Positions 1-7,089 of a DNA stretch of 64,000 bases are shown piece after piece. The translations under genes were made by a program, and so were the position numbers. Under the pieces are notes generated by a model, which worked only from the letters and a program-made list of their open reading frames with translations, had not been told where the DNA came from and ran no database searches. Origin of the DNA: Shewanella psychrotolerans (GTDB lineage: Bacteria; Pseudomonadota; Gammaproteobacteria; Enterobacterales; Shewanellaceae); assembly GCF_019457595.1 (NCBI RefSeq), contig NZ_CP080419.1, positions 4,216,001-4,280,000 on the forward strand. The letters are read 5' to 3'. The first letter of the stretch is position 1. Every line of letters begins with the position of its first letter.

Positions 1-2047
1 TGGGGAGATGCTAAAACTCTCTTATGAACTTGCTACCATTAAACTTGACGTTGAGCTTGAGCAAGATTGGCACCAGCTTACCATTGCGCCAGCGGACCAA
101 GATGAACTAATCAAATGTTACGGCGAGATGGAGTTCAAACGCTGGCTAGCGGAAGTACTCGATGGCAAAGGCGCCAACAGCATCACCTCAACCGATTCCG
201 ATGAAGAAGATAGCGCGCCAATTCCGCAAAATATCGACACTGAATACAGCACTATTTTAAGCTGGCAAGCACTAGACGAATGGATTAACACTCTTTCTAA
301 CGCTGATTTATTCGCACTCGATACAGAAACAACCAGCTTAAACTACATGCAAGCCAAGCTTGTCGGGCTCTCGTTTGCAGTTGAACCAGGTAAAGCAGCC
401 TATCTGCCTTTAGGCCATGATTACCCTGACGCTCCAGAACAACTAGATATGGCGCTAGTGTTAGCCAAGCTCAAACCACTACTTGAAGATGCTAACATTA
501 AAAAAGTGGGCCAAAACTTAAAGTATGATATGAGTATCTTAGCTAATGTTGGCATCACCCTTCGTGGGGTTGCGTTTGACACTATGCTCGAATCCTATGT
601 CTTCAACTCTGTGGCTTCAAAGCACAATATGGATGACTTAGCGCTTAAATACTTAGGTCACAAGAATATCAGCTTCGAGGAGATCGCGGGAAAAGGCGCT
701 AAACAGCTGACTTTTAATCAAATACCATTAGAAACAGCAGCCCCTTACGCTGCAGAAGATGCCGATATCACCTTAAGGTTACATCAACATCTATGGCCAA
801 GATTGGAGAAAGCCGACGATCTGGCCAAGGTGTTTAGCGAGATTGAACTACCGCTGCTTACCATACTGTCCCAGATTGAACGTCAAGGCGTATTAATCGA
901 TGGCATGCTACTTGGCCAACAAAGCGAACAGCTGGCGCGGAAAATAGATGAACTTGAAAACAAAGCCTACGAGATCGCTGGAGAGAAATTTAATCTCAGT
1001 TCAACGAAGCAGCTTCAAACCCTGTTTTTTGAAAAACTGGGTTATCCCGTCATTAAGAAGACCCCAAAAGGTGCGCCATCTACAGCCGAAGAAGTATTAG
1101 TCGAACTCGCACTTGATTATCCGCTACCCAAGATCTTGTTAGAACATAGAAGCTTATCGAAATTAAAGAGCACCTACACTGACAAACTGCCTCTAATGGT
1201 AGATGCTAATACAGGCAGAGTACACACCAGTTATCATCAAGCAAACGCGGCGACGGGACGACTATCATCGAGCGAACCAAACCTGCAAAACATCCCAATT
1301 CGTACCGAAGAGGGGCGTCGTATTCGTCATGCATTTATTGCAAATGAAGGACGGAAAATTCTCGCTGCCGATTACTCTCAAATTGAATTACGCATTATGG
1401 CCCATTTGTCTCAAGACAAGGGGCTATTAAGCGCATTTGCCGAAGGCAAAGATATCCATCGTGCTACCGCCGCAGAAGTCTTCGATGTCGACTTTAACGA
1501 GGTGAGCACCGAGCAGCGCCGCCGCGCTAAAGCGGTTAACTTCGGCCTTATTTATGGTATGTCAGCATTTGGATTAGCCCGCCAACTCGACATTCCTCGA
1601 GCAGAAGCACAAAAATATATCGATATCTATTTCAAGCGCTATCCGGGCGTACTTGAATACATGGAAGATACACGTGCGGCTGCAGCTGAGCAGGGTTATG
1701 TATCAACACTATTTGGCCGTAGACTATATCTACCAGCAATTAAAGACAGAAATGCGATGCGCCGCCAGGCCGCTGAACGCGCAGCAATTAATGCTCCGAT
1801 GCAAGGTACGGCTGCAGATATCATTAAAAAGGCGATGATCGATGTCGCTAATTGGATTGCCAATAACACCGATGGAGAGATAACCATGATCATGCAGGTA
1901 CATGATGAATTGGTCTTTGAAGTCGATAGCGATAAAGCTGAAACCCTAAAGAACAAAGTGTGTGAACTCATGGCAAAAGCCGCCAATCTTGACGTCGAAC
2001 TGCTTGCGGAAGCGGGAATTGGCGACAATTGGGAACAAGCACATTAA
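1..2047 (+). CDS. polA: DNA polymerase I, 3' part (5' end outside window)
   Basis: DNA polymerase I fills gaps, removes RNA primers and takes part in excision repair. The reading frame is open from the window edge, so the ATG at position 8 is internal and the 5'-nuclease domain lies mostly upstream; about 680 of the roughly 920 residues usual for the family are present. The proofreading exonuclease domain keeps its acidic residues (FALDTETTS, VGQNLKYD, YAAEDAD). The polymerase domain has motif A (ADYSQIELRI), motif B (RRRAKAVNFGLIYG) and motif C (QVHDELVFEV). Both the exonuclease and polymerase activities should therefore be intact, which is seen directly in the sequence. It is followed by an intrinsic terminator and the Spot 42 gene, the same order as in E. 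coli. Confidence 0.97.
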   Translation, partial: GEMLKLSYELATIKLDVELEQDWHQLTIAPADQDELIKCYGEMEFKRWLAEVLDGKGANSITSTDSDEEDSAPIPQNIDTEYSTILSWQALDEWINTLSNADLFALDTETTSLNYMQAKLVGLSFAVEPGKAAYLPLGHDYPDAPEQLDMALVLAKLKPLLEDANIKKVGQNLKYDMSILANVGITLRGVAFDTMLESYVFNSVASKHNMDDLALKYLGHKNISFEEIAGKGAKQLTFNQIPLETAAPYAAEDADITLRLHQHLWPRLEKADDLAKVFSEIELPLLTILSQIERQGVLIDGMLLGQQSEQLARKIDELENKAYEIAGEKFNLSSTKQLQTLFFEKLGYPVIKKTPKGAPSTAEEVLVELALDYPLPKILLEHRSLSKLKSTYTDKLPLMVDANTGRVHTSYHQANAATGRLSSSEPNLQNIPIRTEEGRRIRHAFIANEGRKILAADYSQIELRIMAHLSQDKGLLSAFAEGKDIHRATAAEVFDVDFNEVSTEQRRRAKAVNFGLIYGMSAFGLARQLDIPRAEAQKYIDIYFKRYPGVLEYMEDTRAAAAEQGYVSTLFGRRLYLPAIKDRNAMRRQAAERAAINAPMQGTAADIIKKAMIDVANWIANNTDGEITMIMQVHDELVFEVDSDKAETLKNKVCELMAKAANLDVELLAEAGIGDNWEQAH

Positions 2048-2089
2048 TTCCAGTGACATTGCATAAGTAATACGCCCAATAATCTATTT

Positions 2090-2114
2090 AGCCTCACCTC
2101 GTGTGAGGCTTTTT
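2090..2114 (+). terminator. Intrinsic terminator after polA
   Basis: Eight-base arms AGCCTCAC and GTGAGGCT enclose a five-base loop and are followed by four T residues. It lies 43 bases after the polA stop and fits termination of polA. Confidence 0.75.
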
Positions 2115-2120
2115 ATTGCA

Positions 2121-2147
2121 GCAATGACAGCAATGACAGCAATGATG
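2121..2147. repeat. Short tandem repeat, 9-bp unit x3
   Basis: Three consecutive copies of a nine-base unit, GCAATGACA, GCAATGACA and GCAATGATG, lie just after the polA terminator. No coding role is visible. The rest of the polA-Spot 42 gap (to about 2400) is AT-rich and holds nothing else I can name. Confidence 0.6.
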
Positions 2148-2403
2148 TTCTGTATGCTAAACGCTGGTTTTCACTATTATCGGCGTTCCATCCATCAACT
2201 TTACGCCAAATGGATGAGTCAACCATCGAAAAAGTAATTAGTTTTCACTTTTGTGCCAATAAATAGCTAGAAAGTTATTTATTAGATCAAAAATGAAAGT
2301 TATCACTCAAAAACATGTTGATTAAGTGAACAAATTTTTAGATGTCGCTCACATTATTGCCCCCTTTAATGAAAAACAGTTTCCCATATTACGACCAATG
2401 CAT

Positions 2404-2409
2404 TATCAT
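2404..2409 (+). promoter_or_regulatory. Probable -10 element of the Spot 42 gene
   Basis: TATCAT ends seven bases before the conserved first base of Spot 42 at 2417. The -35 region is weak (around 2381). A half-site TCACA at 2349-2353 with a degenerate left half could be a CRP site, which would fit the known cAMP-CRP control of spf in E. coli, but the match is poor. Confidence 0.4.
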
Positions 2410-2416
2410 TCTCTGC

Positions 2417-2524
2417 GTAGGGTACAGAGGTTAAGATGTTCTATCTTTCAGACCTTTTTATTTCACTTTAAAGTGAACAGCCAAATTATGGCGCCCCAGC
2501 AACTCGTTTGCTGGGGCTTTTTTT
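2417..2524 (+). ncRNA. spf: Spot 42 small regulatory RNA
   Basis: Spot 42 is an Hfq-dependent RNA that in enterobacteria represses catabolic and central-metabolism genes when cAMP-CRP is low. The 5' half starts GTAGGGTACAGAGG and continues with the near-invariant blocks AAGATGTTCTATCTTTCAGA and CCTTTTTATTTCACTTT, which match the E. coli RNA from memory with few changes. The 3' end is an intrinsic terminator made of GCCCCAGC and GCTGGGGC arms followed by a run of T. The position between polA and engB is the same as in E. coli. The centre of the RNA is diverged, so targets may differ; that last point is inference. Confidence 0.95.
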
Positions 2525-2662
2525 CGTCCAAACTTTATTTTAGAGCAAATACTTTAACTTAATGCTAATTCGCGATATGCTATCACTATTAAGAGCCATC
2601 GCTTGTCGATGGAACTTGAGTCTTGTTGAATTTAGCTTCTCTCCAAAAGAGCTAATTGATTC

Positions 2663-2691
2663 ACCGATGGTTAATACCGTCGGTTTTTTTT
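2663..2691 (+). terminator. Orphan intrinsic terminator between spf and engB
   Basis: The arms ACCGATGGT and ACCGTCGGT pair with one G-U wobble around a four-base loop and are followed by eight T residues. Spot 42 already has its own terminator 140 bases earlier and engB runs on the other strand, so no known transcript explains this one. It may end an unannotated small RNA or back up spf termination. Confidence 0.6.
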
Positions 2692-2740
2692 GCCGTTTTT
2701 TACTCATCAACAAACTCATTACGACGCTCCCTTCCGACCC

Positions 2741-2768
2741 AAAAAAACGCTTCACAAAGGAAGCGTTT
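2741..2768 (-). terminator. Intrinsic terminator of engB
   Basis: Nine-base perfect arms AAACGCTTC and GAAGCGTTT flank a six-base loop. On the minus strand the hairpin is followed by a run of T, and it lies 30 bases after the engB stop. Confidence 0.75.
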
Positions 2769-2798
2769 GGTTATTGTCTCGATATTACAACGCCAATT

Positions 2799-3467
2799 TT
2801 AGTCTTCATCAGCCTCAGCCAATGCTTCAACCAACCAGTCAGGATGACACCATTCGTTCAAAATACCCAAAACCTTAGGTTTCCCGGTACCTTTTAGCGA
2901 AGAAAACGGTTCAACCTTAACTGCATCACCGAAATCAGCAAGCGCTTTACGAACTTCATTAACCATTTTCATACGCGCACTTTGAGCCAACTTATCACAC
3001 TTCGTTAATAAGGCTAGCACTGGAATCTGGCTATCGACAGCCCACTCAATCATCTGCATATCGAGATCTTTTAACGGATGACGAATATCCATTAAGACCA
3101 CTAAGCCACTTAAACATTCTCGCTCTTGGAGGTACTGACCTAATGCTTGCTGCCACTTTTTCTTCAATGCTAGCGGCACCTGAGCAAAACCGTAACCAGG
3201 CAAATCGACTAAGCGCCGATTCTCATCTAGCGCGAATACGTTAATTAATTGAGTTCGCCCTGGAGTTTTACTGGTACGCGCCAAGCTCTTTTGCTCTGTG
3301 AGCTGGTTTAATGCACTAGACTTACCAGCATTCGATCGCCCAGCGAAAGCAATCTCCACCCCAACGTCACCAGGCAAGTGCTCATTAAGATGTGCTATAT
3401 CAGGTGCACTGATTAAAAACTTAGCTTGCCGAAAATCGATACGAGAATCAGTCACTACCCACTCCAA
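2799..3467 (-). CDS. engB: Ribosome biogenesis GTP-binding protein EngB/YihA/YsxC
   Basis: EngB is an essential small GTPase required for late assembly of the large ribosomal subunit. The 222-residue protein shows the full G-domain set: P-loop GRSNAGKSS near residue 42, G3 DLPGYG, G4 TKCDK and the G5-like SSLKGTG. Its length matches the family (about 200-220 residues). It is convergent with Spot 42 and divergent from the cytochrome c4 gene, with about 155 bases between the two starts. In E. coli the orthologue also sits directly next to spf. The first ATG gives a normal N-terminus, so I kept it. Confidence 0.95.
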   Translation of the reverse strand: MEWVVTDSRIDFRQAKFLISAPDIAHLNEHLPGDVGVEIAFAGRSNAGKSSALNQLTEQKSLARTSKTPGRTQLINVFALDENRRLVDLPGYGFAQVPLALKKKWQQALGQYLQERECLSGLVVLMDIRHPLKDLDMQMIEWAVDSQIPVLALLTKCDKLAQSARMKMVNEVRKALADFGDAVKVEPFSSLKGTGKPKVLGILNEWCHPDWLVEALAEADED

Positions 3468-3623
3468 AATTTGTTCATTCTTTAGTTTAAATATCGAAGA
3501 GTTGCTTACATTTGCACAATTTCGTGTAAAATATTACTCCGATCACATAAATCATATTTTATCACGCTTGCAGGTCACTCTCGTAAGCTCAGGACAAAAA
3601 ATTTAACTAAAAGTTGGAACGCC

Positions 3624-4244
3624 ATGAAAAAGTTAGCTATTGCGCTATCAATTTTAGCCACATTATCAACTCCAGCTATCGCTGCTGGTGATGCTGAAGC
3701 GGGAAAAAATAAATCTATGCTTTGTTCTGCCTGTCACGGTGTTGATGGTAACAGCATGATAGACATGTACCCAAAGCTTGCTGGACAGCAAGAATCTTAC
3801 TTGAATAAGCAACTGCACGATTTACGTCAAGCCGCACATACTGGCGGTAAAGAAGGTCGGAATGATCCAATGATGAGCCCAATGGCTGCAGGATTGAGCG
3901 ATCAAGATATCGACGACTTGGCCGCTTATTTCTCTTCACAAACGCAAACAGTAAGTGAAGTAAAAGATGTACCAGCCCACGGTGAACAGTTGTACAAAGG
4001 TGGTGATATGGTACGCGGCATCACGGCATGTATTGCTTGTCACGGTCCAAATGGTAAAGGTTCTGAAGCTGCAGGCTTTCCAGCGATTGCCGGACAACAT
4101 GCAAATTACATCAAAATACAGCTTAATAAGTTTCACGATACAACTCGTAACAACGACTTAAATGGCATGATGCAAGATGTTGCTAAAAAGCTAACGAGCG
4201 AAGATATCGAAGCATTATCTAAATATATTTCAAGCATTAAGTAA
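3624..4244 (+). CDS. Dihaem cytochrome c4
   Basis: A periplasmic or membrane-bound electron carrier thought to donate electrons to terminal oxidases. The 206-residue protein starts with a Sec signal peptide (about residues 1-20, ending AIA-A) and then has two homologous class I cytochrome halves, each with a haem-binding CxxCH site (CSACH near residue 33 and CIACH near 137) and later Met residues as likely distal ligands. Two domains in about 190 mature residues is the cytochrome c4 arrangement. It stands alone, divergent from engB, and ends in a strong terminator. It separates engB from the downstream RNA gene, unlike the E. coli order. Confidence 0.92.
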   Translation: MKKLAIALSILATLSTPAIAAGDAEAGKNKSMLCSACHGVDGNSMIDMYPKLAGQQESYLNKQLHDLRQAAHTGGKEGRNDPMMSPMAAGLSDQDIDDLAAYFSSQTQTVSEVKDVPAHGEQLYKGGDMVRGITACIACHGPNGKGSEAAGFPAIAGQHANYIKIQLNKFHDTTRNNDLNGMMQDVAKKLTSEDIEALSKYISSIK

Positions 4245-4260
4245 TTTCTTAGCTTGTAAT

Positions 4261-4286
4261 AAAAGGGTGGTTTTTATCACCCTTTT
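4261..4286 (+). terminator. Intrinsic terminator after cytochrome c4
   Basis: Perfect arms AAAAGGGTG and CACCCTTTT surround an eight-base loop 16 bases after the stop codon. The T run is part of the right arm. Confidence 0.8.
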
Positions 4287-4332
4287 ATAGCCGCCTAAGT
4301 TTACGCTTACGTAAGCTGTAAAAAATGGTTGC

Positions 4333-4361
4333 TTGACATAGATCACATATTTAGGTTTAAT
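4333..4361 (+). promoter_or_regulatory. Strong sigma-70-like promoter upstream of the Csr RNA
   Basis: TTGACA at 4333-4338 and TTTAAT at 4356-4361 are separated by 17 bases, 11 of 12 matches to consensus. A TCACA half-site at 4343-4347, within a CRP-like CTTGACATAGATCACA, overlaps the spacer. A 12-bp palindrome GCTTACGTAAGC lies just upstream. The promoter is about 170-180 bases before the first cluster of GGA motifs, so it may drive a longer Csr RNA or a separate leader; the transcription start cannot be fixed from sequence. Confidence 0.5.
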
Positions 4362-4539
4362 TGTGCCCGTACCGAGGTGAACCCAACTGTTTATACAAAG
4401 TTTATCTAATAATATTAAACAGATTTCGGTATTAAAAACTCATTTAAGATATAAGAATAAAGCTAACTCATAAAAACAATAATACTTGGACCACTCACTA
4501 AAAATAATAAGAGTAGTACTTCATATTTGAAGTCTGGTC

Positions 4540-4921
4540 ATAAACTATTTGGTAAGGATATTGGTTTGGAAGGCCAATGCGCTACATAGCACTCTCCTTA
4601 CAGTTCAGAGAACAGTTAAACGCTGATTATTGCTGAACCAATAAGTAAAAACGACAAGGATGGTTTATTTGGCGTCATAGATGACGATGTGGATAGTGAT
4701 GTGTCATTGAGACCATCTACGGAAGCTGTGGTCAGGAAGGCGACAGGGAATAAAAAAGCGTCTGGAAGACCGAAAACTAAAAAACCATGCATGGATAGCT
4801 GACTAAAAAATAAGATGGAATCCGACCGGGAAAGTCGCTTAGCAAGTAAGGAAACTTGGAATCAGAATTGAGTACTTTTGGTACTTTTTGGAAGGCGACA
4901 GTCACACTGTCGCCTTTTTTT
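4540..4921 (+). ncRNA. csrC: CsrB/CsrC-type CsrA-sequestering RNA
   Basis: RNAs of this type bind many copies of the translational regulator CsrA through GGA motifs and so release its target mRNAs. From 4556 to 4892 I count 14 GGA motifs in about 340 bases. Several sit in small hairpin loops: GTCTGGAAGAC (4760-4770), CGACCGGGAAAGTCG (4823-4837) and AAGTAAGGAAACTT (4844-4857). The RNA ends in the terminator GGCGACAG-TCACA-CTGTCGCC plus T run, almost the same as the E. coli csrC end. It lies between engB and yihI as csrC does in E. coli. No long ORF covers it. The 5' end is approximate. The paralogue name (csrB or csrC) rests on location only. Confidence 0.85.
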
Positions 4922-4962
4922 ATTGCAAGATGTAGACTAACCAAACAACCTTAGAGAGTTAT

Positions 4963-5640
4963 TTGTCATTCATGCGCAGATGCCCCTTGTGTAGCAGCGA
5001 TAAAACCACTCCTTTTTACCAAGATAGAAAACGCGCTATCCACCGTTGTAAAACCTGCATGCTATTATTTGCAGATGCGAGTTCGCATCTGCCGCCCGAT
5101 GCAGAACTAAAAAAGTACCAAACGGCAAACAATAAACACAAACCCATGCAGCAGCTGATCTTAAGTTTAGTGACTCAACTTGAACAACTAAGTAAGCAGC
5201 ATTTAGTTGGACTCAATTTCGGGAGAGTTGTCGCTGATTCTGTCGTAGATGTCCTTATAAACAAGGGACATCAACTGCATCAATATGACCCTTTTTTCGC
5301 GCCCGATCATCAATTGCTAAGGCAGCAATATGATTTCATCTGTTGTTACAAAGTATTTGAACATTTTCGCTTCCCTAGTCGAGAATGGCATTTACTCTGC
5401 TCACTCTTAAAACCTGGAGGATGGATAGCAATTAATACTCAGCTCATTACTGAGTTAAATGGCTTCGCGAAATGGCACCATAAAAATAATTTGACCCATG
5501 TGAGTTTTTATCAGCGAGCCACGTTTCAATTTCTAGCAAAACAAGCTCACTTTACGCTATTATTCGCGTCAAACGATCTCATTTTGGTGCAAAAACCATC
5601 AAAATCTGATATAACACGCGACCCAAGTTCACTTATCTAA
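4963..5640 (+). CDS. Methyltransferase-like protein with N-terminal zinc motif
   Basis: The 225-residue protein begins with two CxxC pairs (CPLC and CKTC, about residues 8-34), a likely zinc ribbon, and then resembles a class I SAM-dependent methyltransferase. A YDPFF segment and a C-terminal part with LLKPGGWIAINTQ match the family's later motifs. The glycine-rich SAM loop expected before YDPFF is replaced by LNFGRVVADSV, so SAM binding is doubtful. The start is uncertain: TTG at 4963 has a GAGAG five bases upstream, while ATG at 4972 lacks good spacing. It lies directly after the Csr RNA and before yihI. Substrate unknown. Confidence 0.7.
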   Translation: MSFMRRCPLCSSDKTTPFYQDRKRAIHRCKTCMLLFADASSHLPPDAELKKYQTANNKHKPMQQLILSLVTQLEQLSKQHLVGLNFGRVVADSVVDVLINKGHQLHQYDPFFAPDHQLLRQQYDFICCYKVFEHFRFPSREWHLLCSLLKPGGWIAINTQLITELNGFAKWHHKNNLTHVSFYQRATFQFLAKQAHFTLLFASNDLILVQKPSKSDITRDPSSLI

Positions 5641-5688
5641 TCAGATGTAAGATAAGTTCACGATATTTTTGTAGTTGAGATTATTGCT

Positions 5689-6222
5689 ATGTCCCGTAAA
5701 AAAACGCGCAAAATCAATGAGAATGCGCCTAAACGACAACCAAGAACAAAGAAAGAAGAGCGAGTCGTCGCAGGTAAAAAGCAAAATGCGGGTAACAAAG
5801 CGGGCAGTCGTCACAACGAAAAGCAGATCCAACAGGCTCAAGCTGGAACGGCAAAAGCGAAAGATCCTCGTCACGGAAGCAAAAAGCCTGTAGCACTCGA
5901 TCTTCCGAAAGCGAAGCCAGTAGAGAGTAAGCCTAAAGCACCGAAAATGAGTGACGAACAGAAGCTGCTTAAATTGGAAGATGATCCACGTCTAAACTCA
6001 CTACTCGATATGCTGGAAGAAGGCAAAACACTCAATACCGCAGATCAAACTTGGTTAGAGAAGCAGCTGACTGAAATCGAGCGCTTGATGGAACGTCTTG
6101 GCATCTCCGAAGAAGATGACTTAGAGCACGTGATGAAAACCACAGTAAGCTCTGATGACGACCTGCTGGATAAATTCGAATCTGGTGCAGATCTGCTTAA
6201 AGACTATCAAAATCGAGATTAG
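5689..6222 (+). CDS. yihI: Der GTPase-activating protein YihI
   Basis: YihI stimulates the GTPase Der (EngA) and acts as a checkpoint on 50S ribosome assembly. The 177-residue protein has the family's composition: a strongly basic N-terminal third (RKKTRK, KRQPRTKKEER, motifs rich in K, R, Q and N) and an acidic helical C-terminal part (LKLEDDPRLNSLLDMLEEGK, SEEDDLEHV). Location next to the Csr RNA and before hemN matches E. coli. With engB nearby, the block holds two factors for large-subunit assembly. Identification is by similarity and synteny. Confidence 0.9.
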   Translation: MSRKKTRKINENAPKRQPRTKKEERVVAGKKQNAGNKAGSRHNEKQIQQAQAGTAKAKDPRHGSKKPVALDLPKAKPVESKPKAPKMSDEQKLLKLEDDPRLNSLLDMLEEGKTLNTADQTWLEKQLTEIERLMERLGISEEDDLEHVMKTTVSSDDDLLDKFESGADLLKDYQNRD

Positions 6223-6321
6223 AGTTAACGCTACTCACATATAATGGCACCCAATTCGGTGCCATTTCTATATTGAGCCTTTATACCAACCAGTATTACC
6301 TATCATTATCAGGATCGCATT

Positions 6322-6789
6322 ATGACAACCTATCTCATTATTATCGGAGCCTTAGTTATTTTGGGACTCGCAGCCTACGCTGCCAGCTTACTGATAAAGT
6401 TAAAACAACAAACCCAACAGTTAAAAGCCCAACAAGCTGCCCAGCAAGTAGCAACACAAGCGCGAGAACATGAATTGCTCGGCAATATTCATTATATTGC
6501 AGCAGCGATGCTAGAGGAGAGATGCGAGCTATCTGAAGGAGTGATGCGCATCGGCAAATTGTTCGAGATCCTCGGTCAAACAGAGCAAGTAGTACCGCGC
6601 TATCCATCACTGTTTCAACATTTTGAGGTGATAAAAACACACCCGATTATGGAACAGCGAAAAACATTGGAGAAACAGCAACGCATGAAGTTAGATTTGC
6701 TCAGAATGAAATCCGAAGCAGCGTTAGAGGTCGAGATCAATCTCGAAGCTCAGAAAATTGTAGAAGATTACTCAGCTTATACTAGTTAA
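6322..6789 (+). CDS. DUF2489 family membrane-anchored protein
   Basis: The 155-residue protein has one N-terminal transmembrane helix (about residues 4-25, TYLIIIGALVILGLAAYAAS) followed by a glutamine- and alanine-rich likely coiled coil (about 26-50) and a soluble helical domain. This is the arrangement of the DUF2489 family, commonly found beside yihI in Shewanella and Vibrio relatives. An AGGA ribosome site precedes the ATG. Function is unknown. It lies 100 bases after yihI and could be cotranscribed with it. Confidence 0.75.
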   Translation: MTTYLIIIGALVILGLAAYAASLLIKLKQQTQQLKAQQAAQQVATQAREHELLGNIHYIAAAMLEERCELSEGVMRIGKLFEILGQTEQVVPRYPSLFQHFEVIKTHPIMEQRKTLEKQQRMKLDLLRMKSEAALEVEINLEAQKIVEDYSAYTS

Positions 6790-7089
6790 TACCAAGTGAT
6801 ATATAGAGCCCAACGCAATAATTGCCAAATAAAAATTGAATTCGATTAATGGATCGGTGAAGCAAAGCTCATCGCGCATTCTAACAACTAGATACAGCAA
6901 CGCAGCTAACACTGAGCGTGAGTCTGCGCACAAAATTTTACTTACACCACAGACATTAGAACTAAATTCAAGGATATTCACTCGCTAACATAAATTGCAA
7001 TGCTAATTTGCAACCTGGATCAATGTTATTCACTCAAGAACATTGCATACTTCGCTAGTTGCTAATTTACCACCTTCGGAGGACACGCC
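6790..7089. other. Intergenic gap before hemN
   Basis: This 300-base AT-rich gap carries the hemN leader and a good ribosome site (GGAGGA near 7078-7083). I looked for an FNR/CRP box: GGATCAA at 7017-7023 gives only one good half, so no regulator site is claimed. Confidence 0.4.

Noticed and set aside
2338..2353. CRP site upstream of Spot 42
   Set aside because: TCACA is exact but the left half is TTAGA; too weak to list as a site although CRP control is expected by analogy.
2562..2897. 111-codon plus-strand frame between Spot 42 and engB
   Set aside because: It crosses two terminators and the 3' end of engB, with no ribosome site.
7009..7024. Possible FNR box upstream of hemN
   Set aside because: Only the ATCAA half is good; the TTGAT half is absent at the right spacing.
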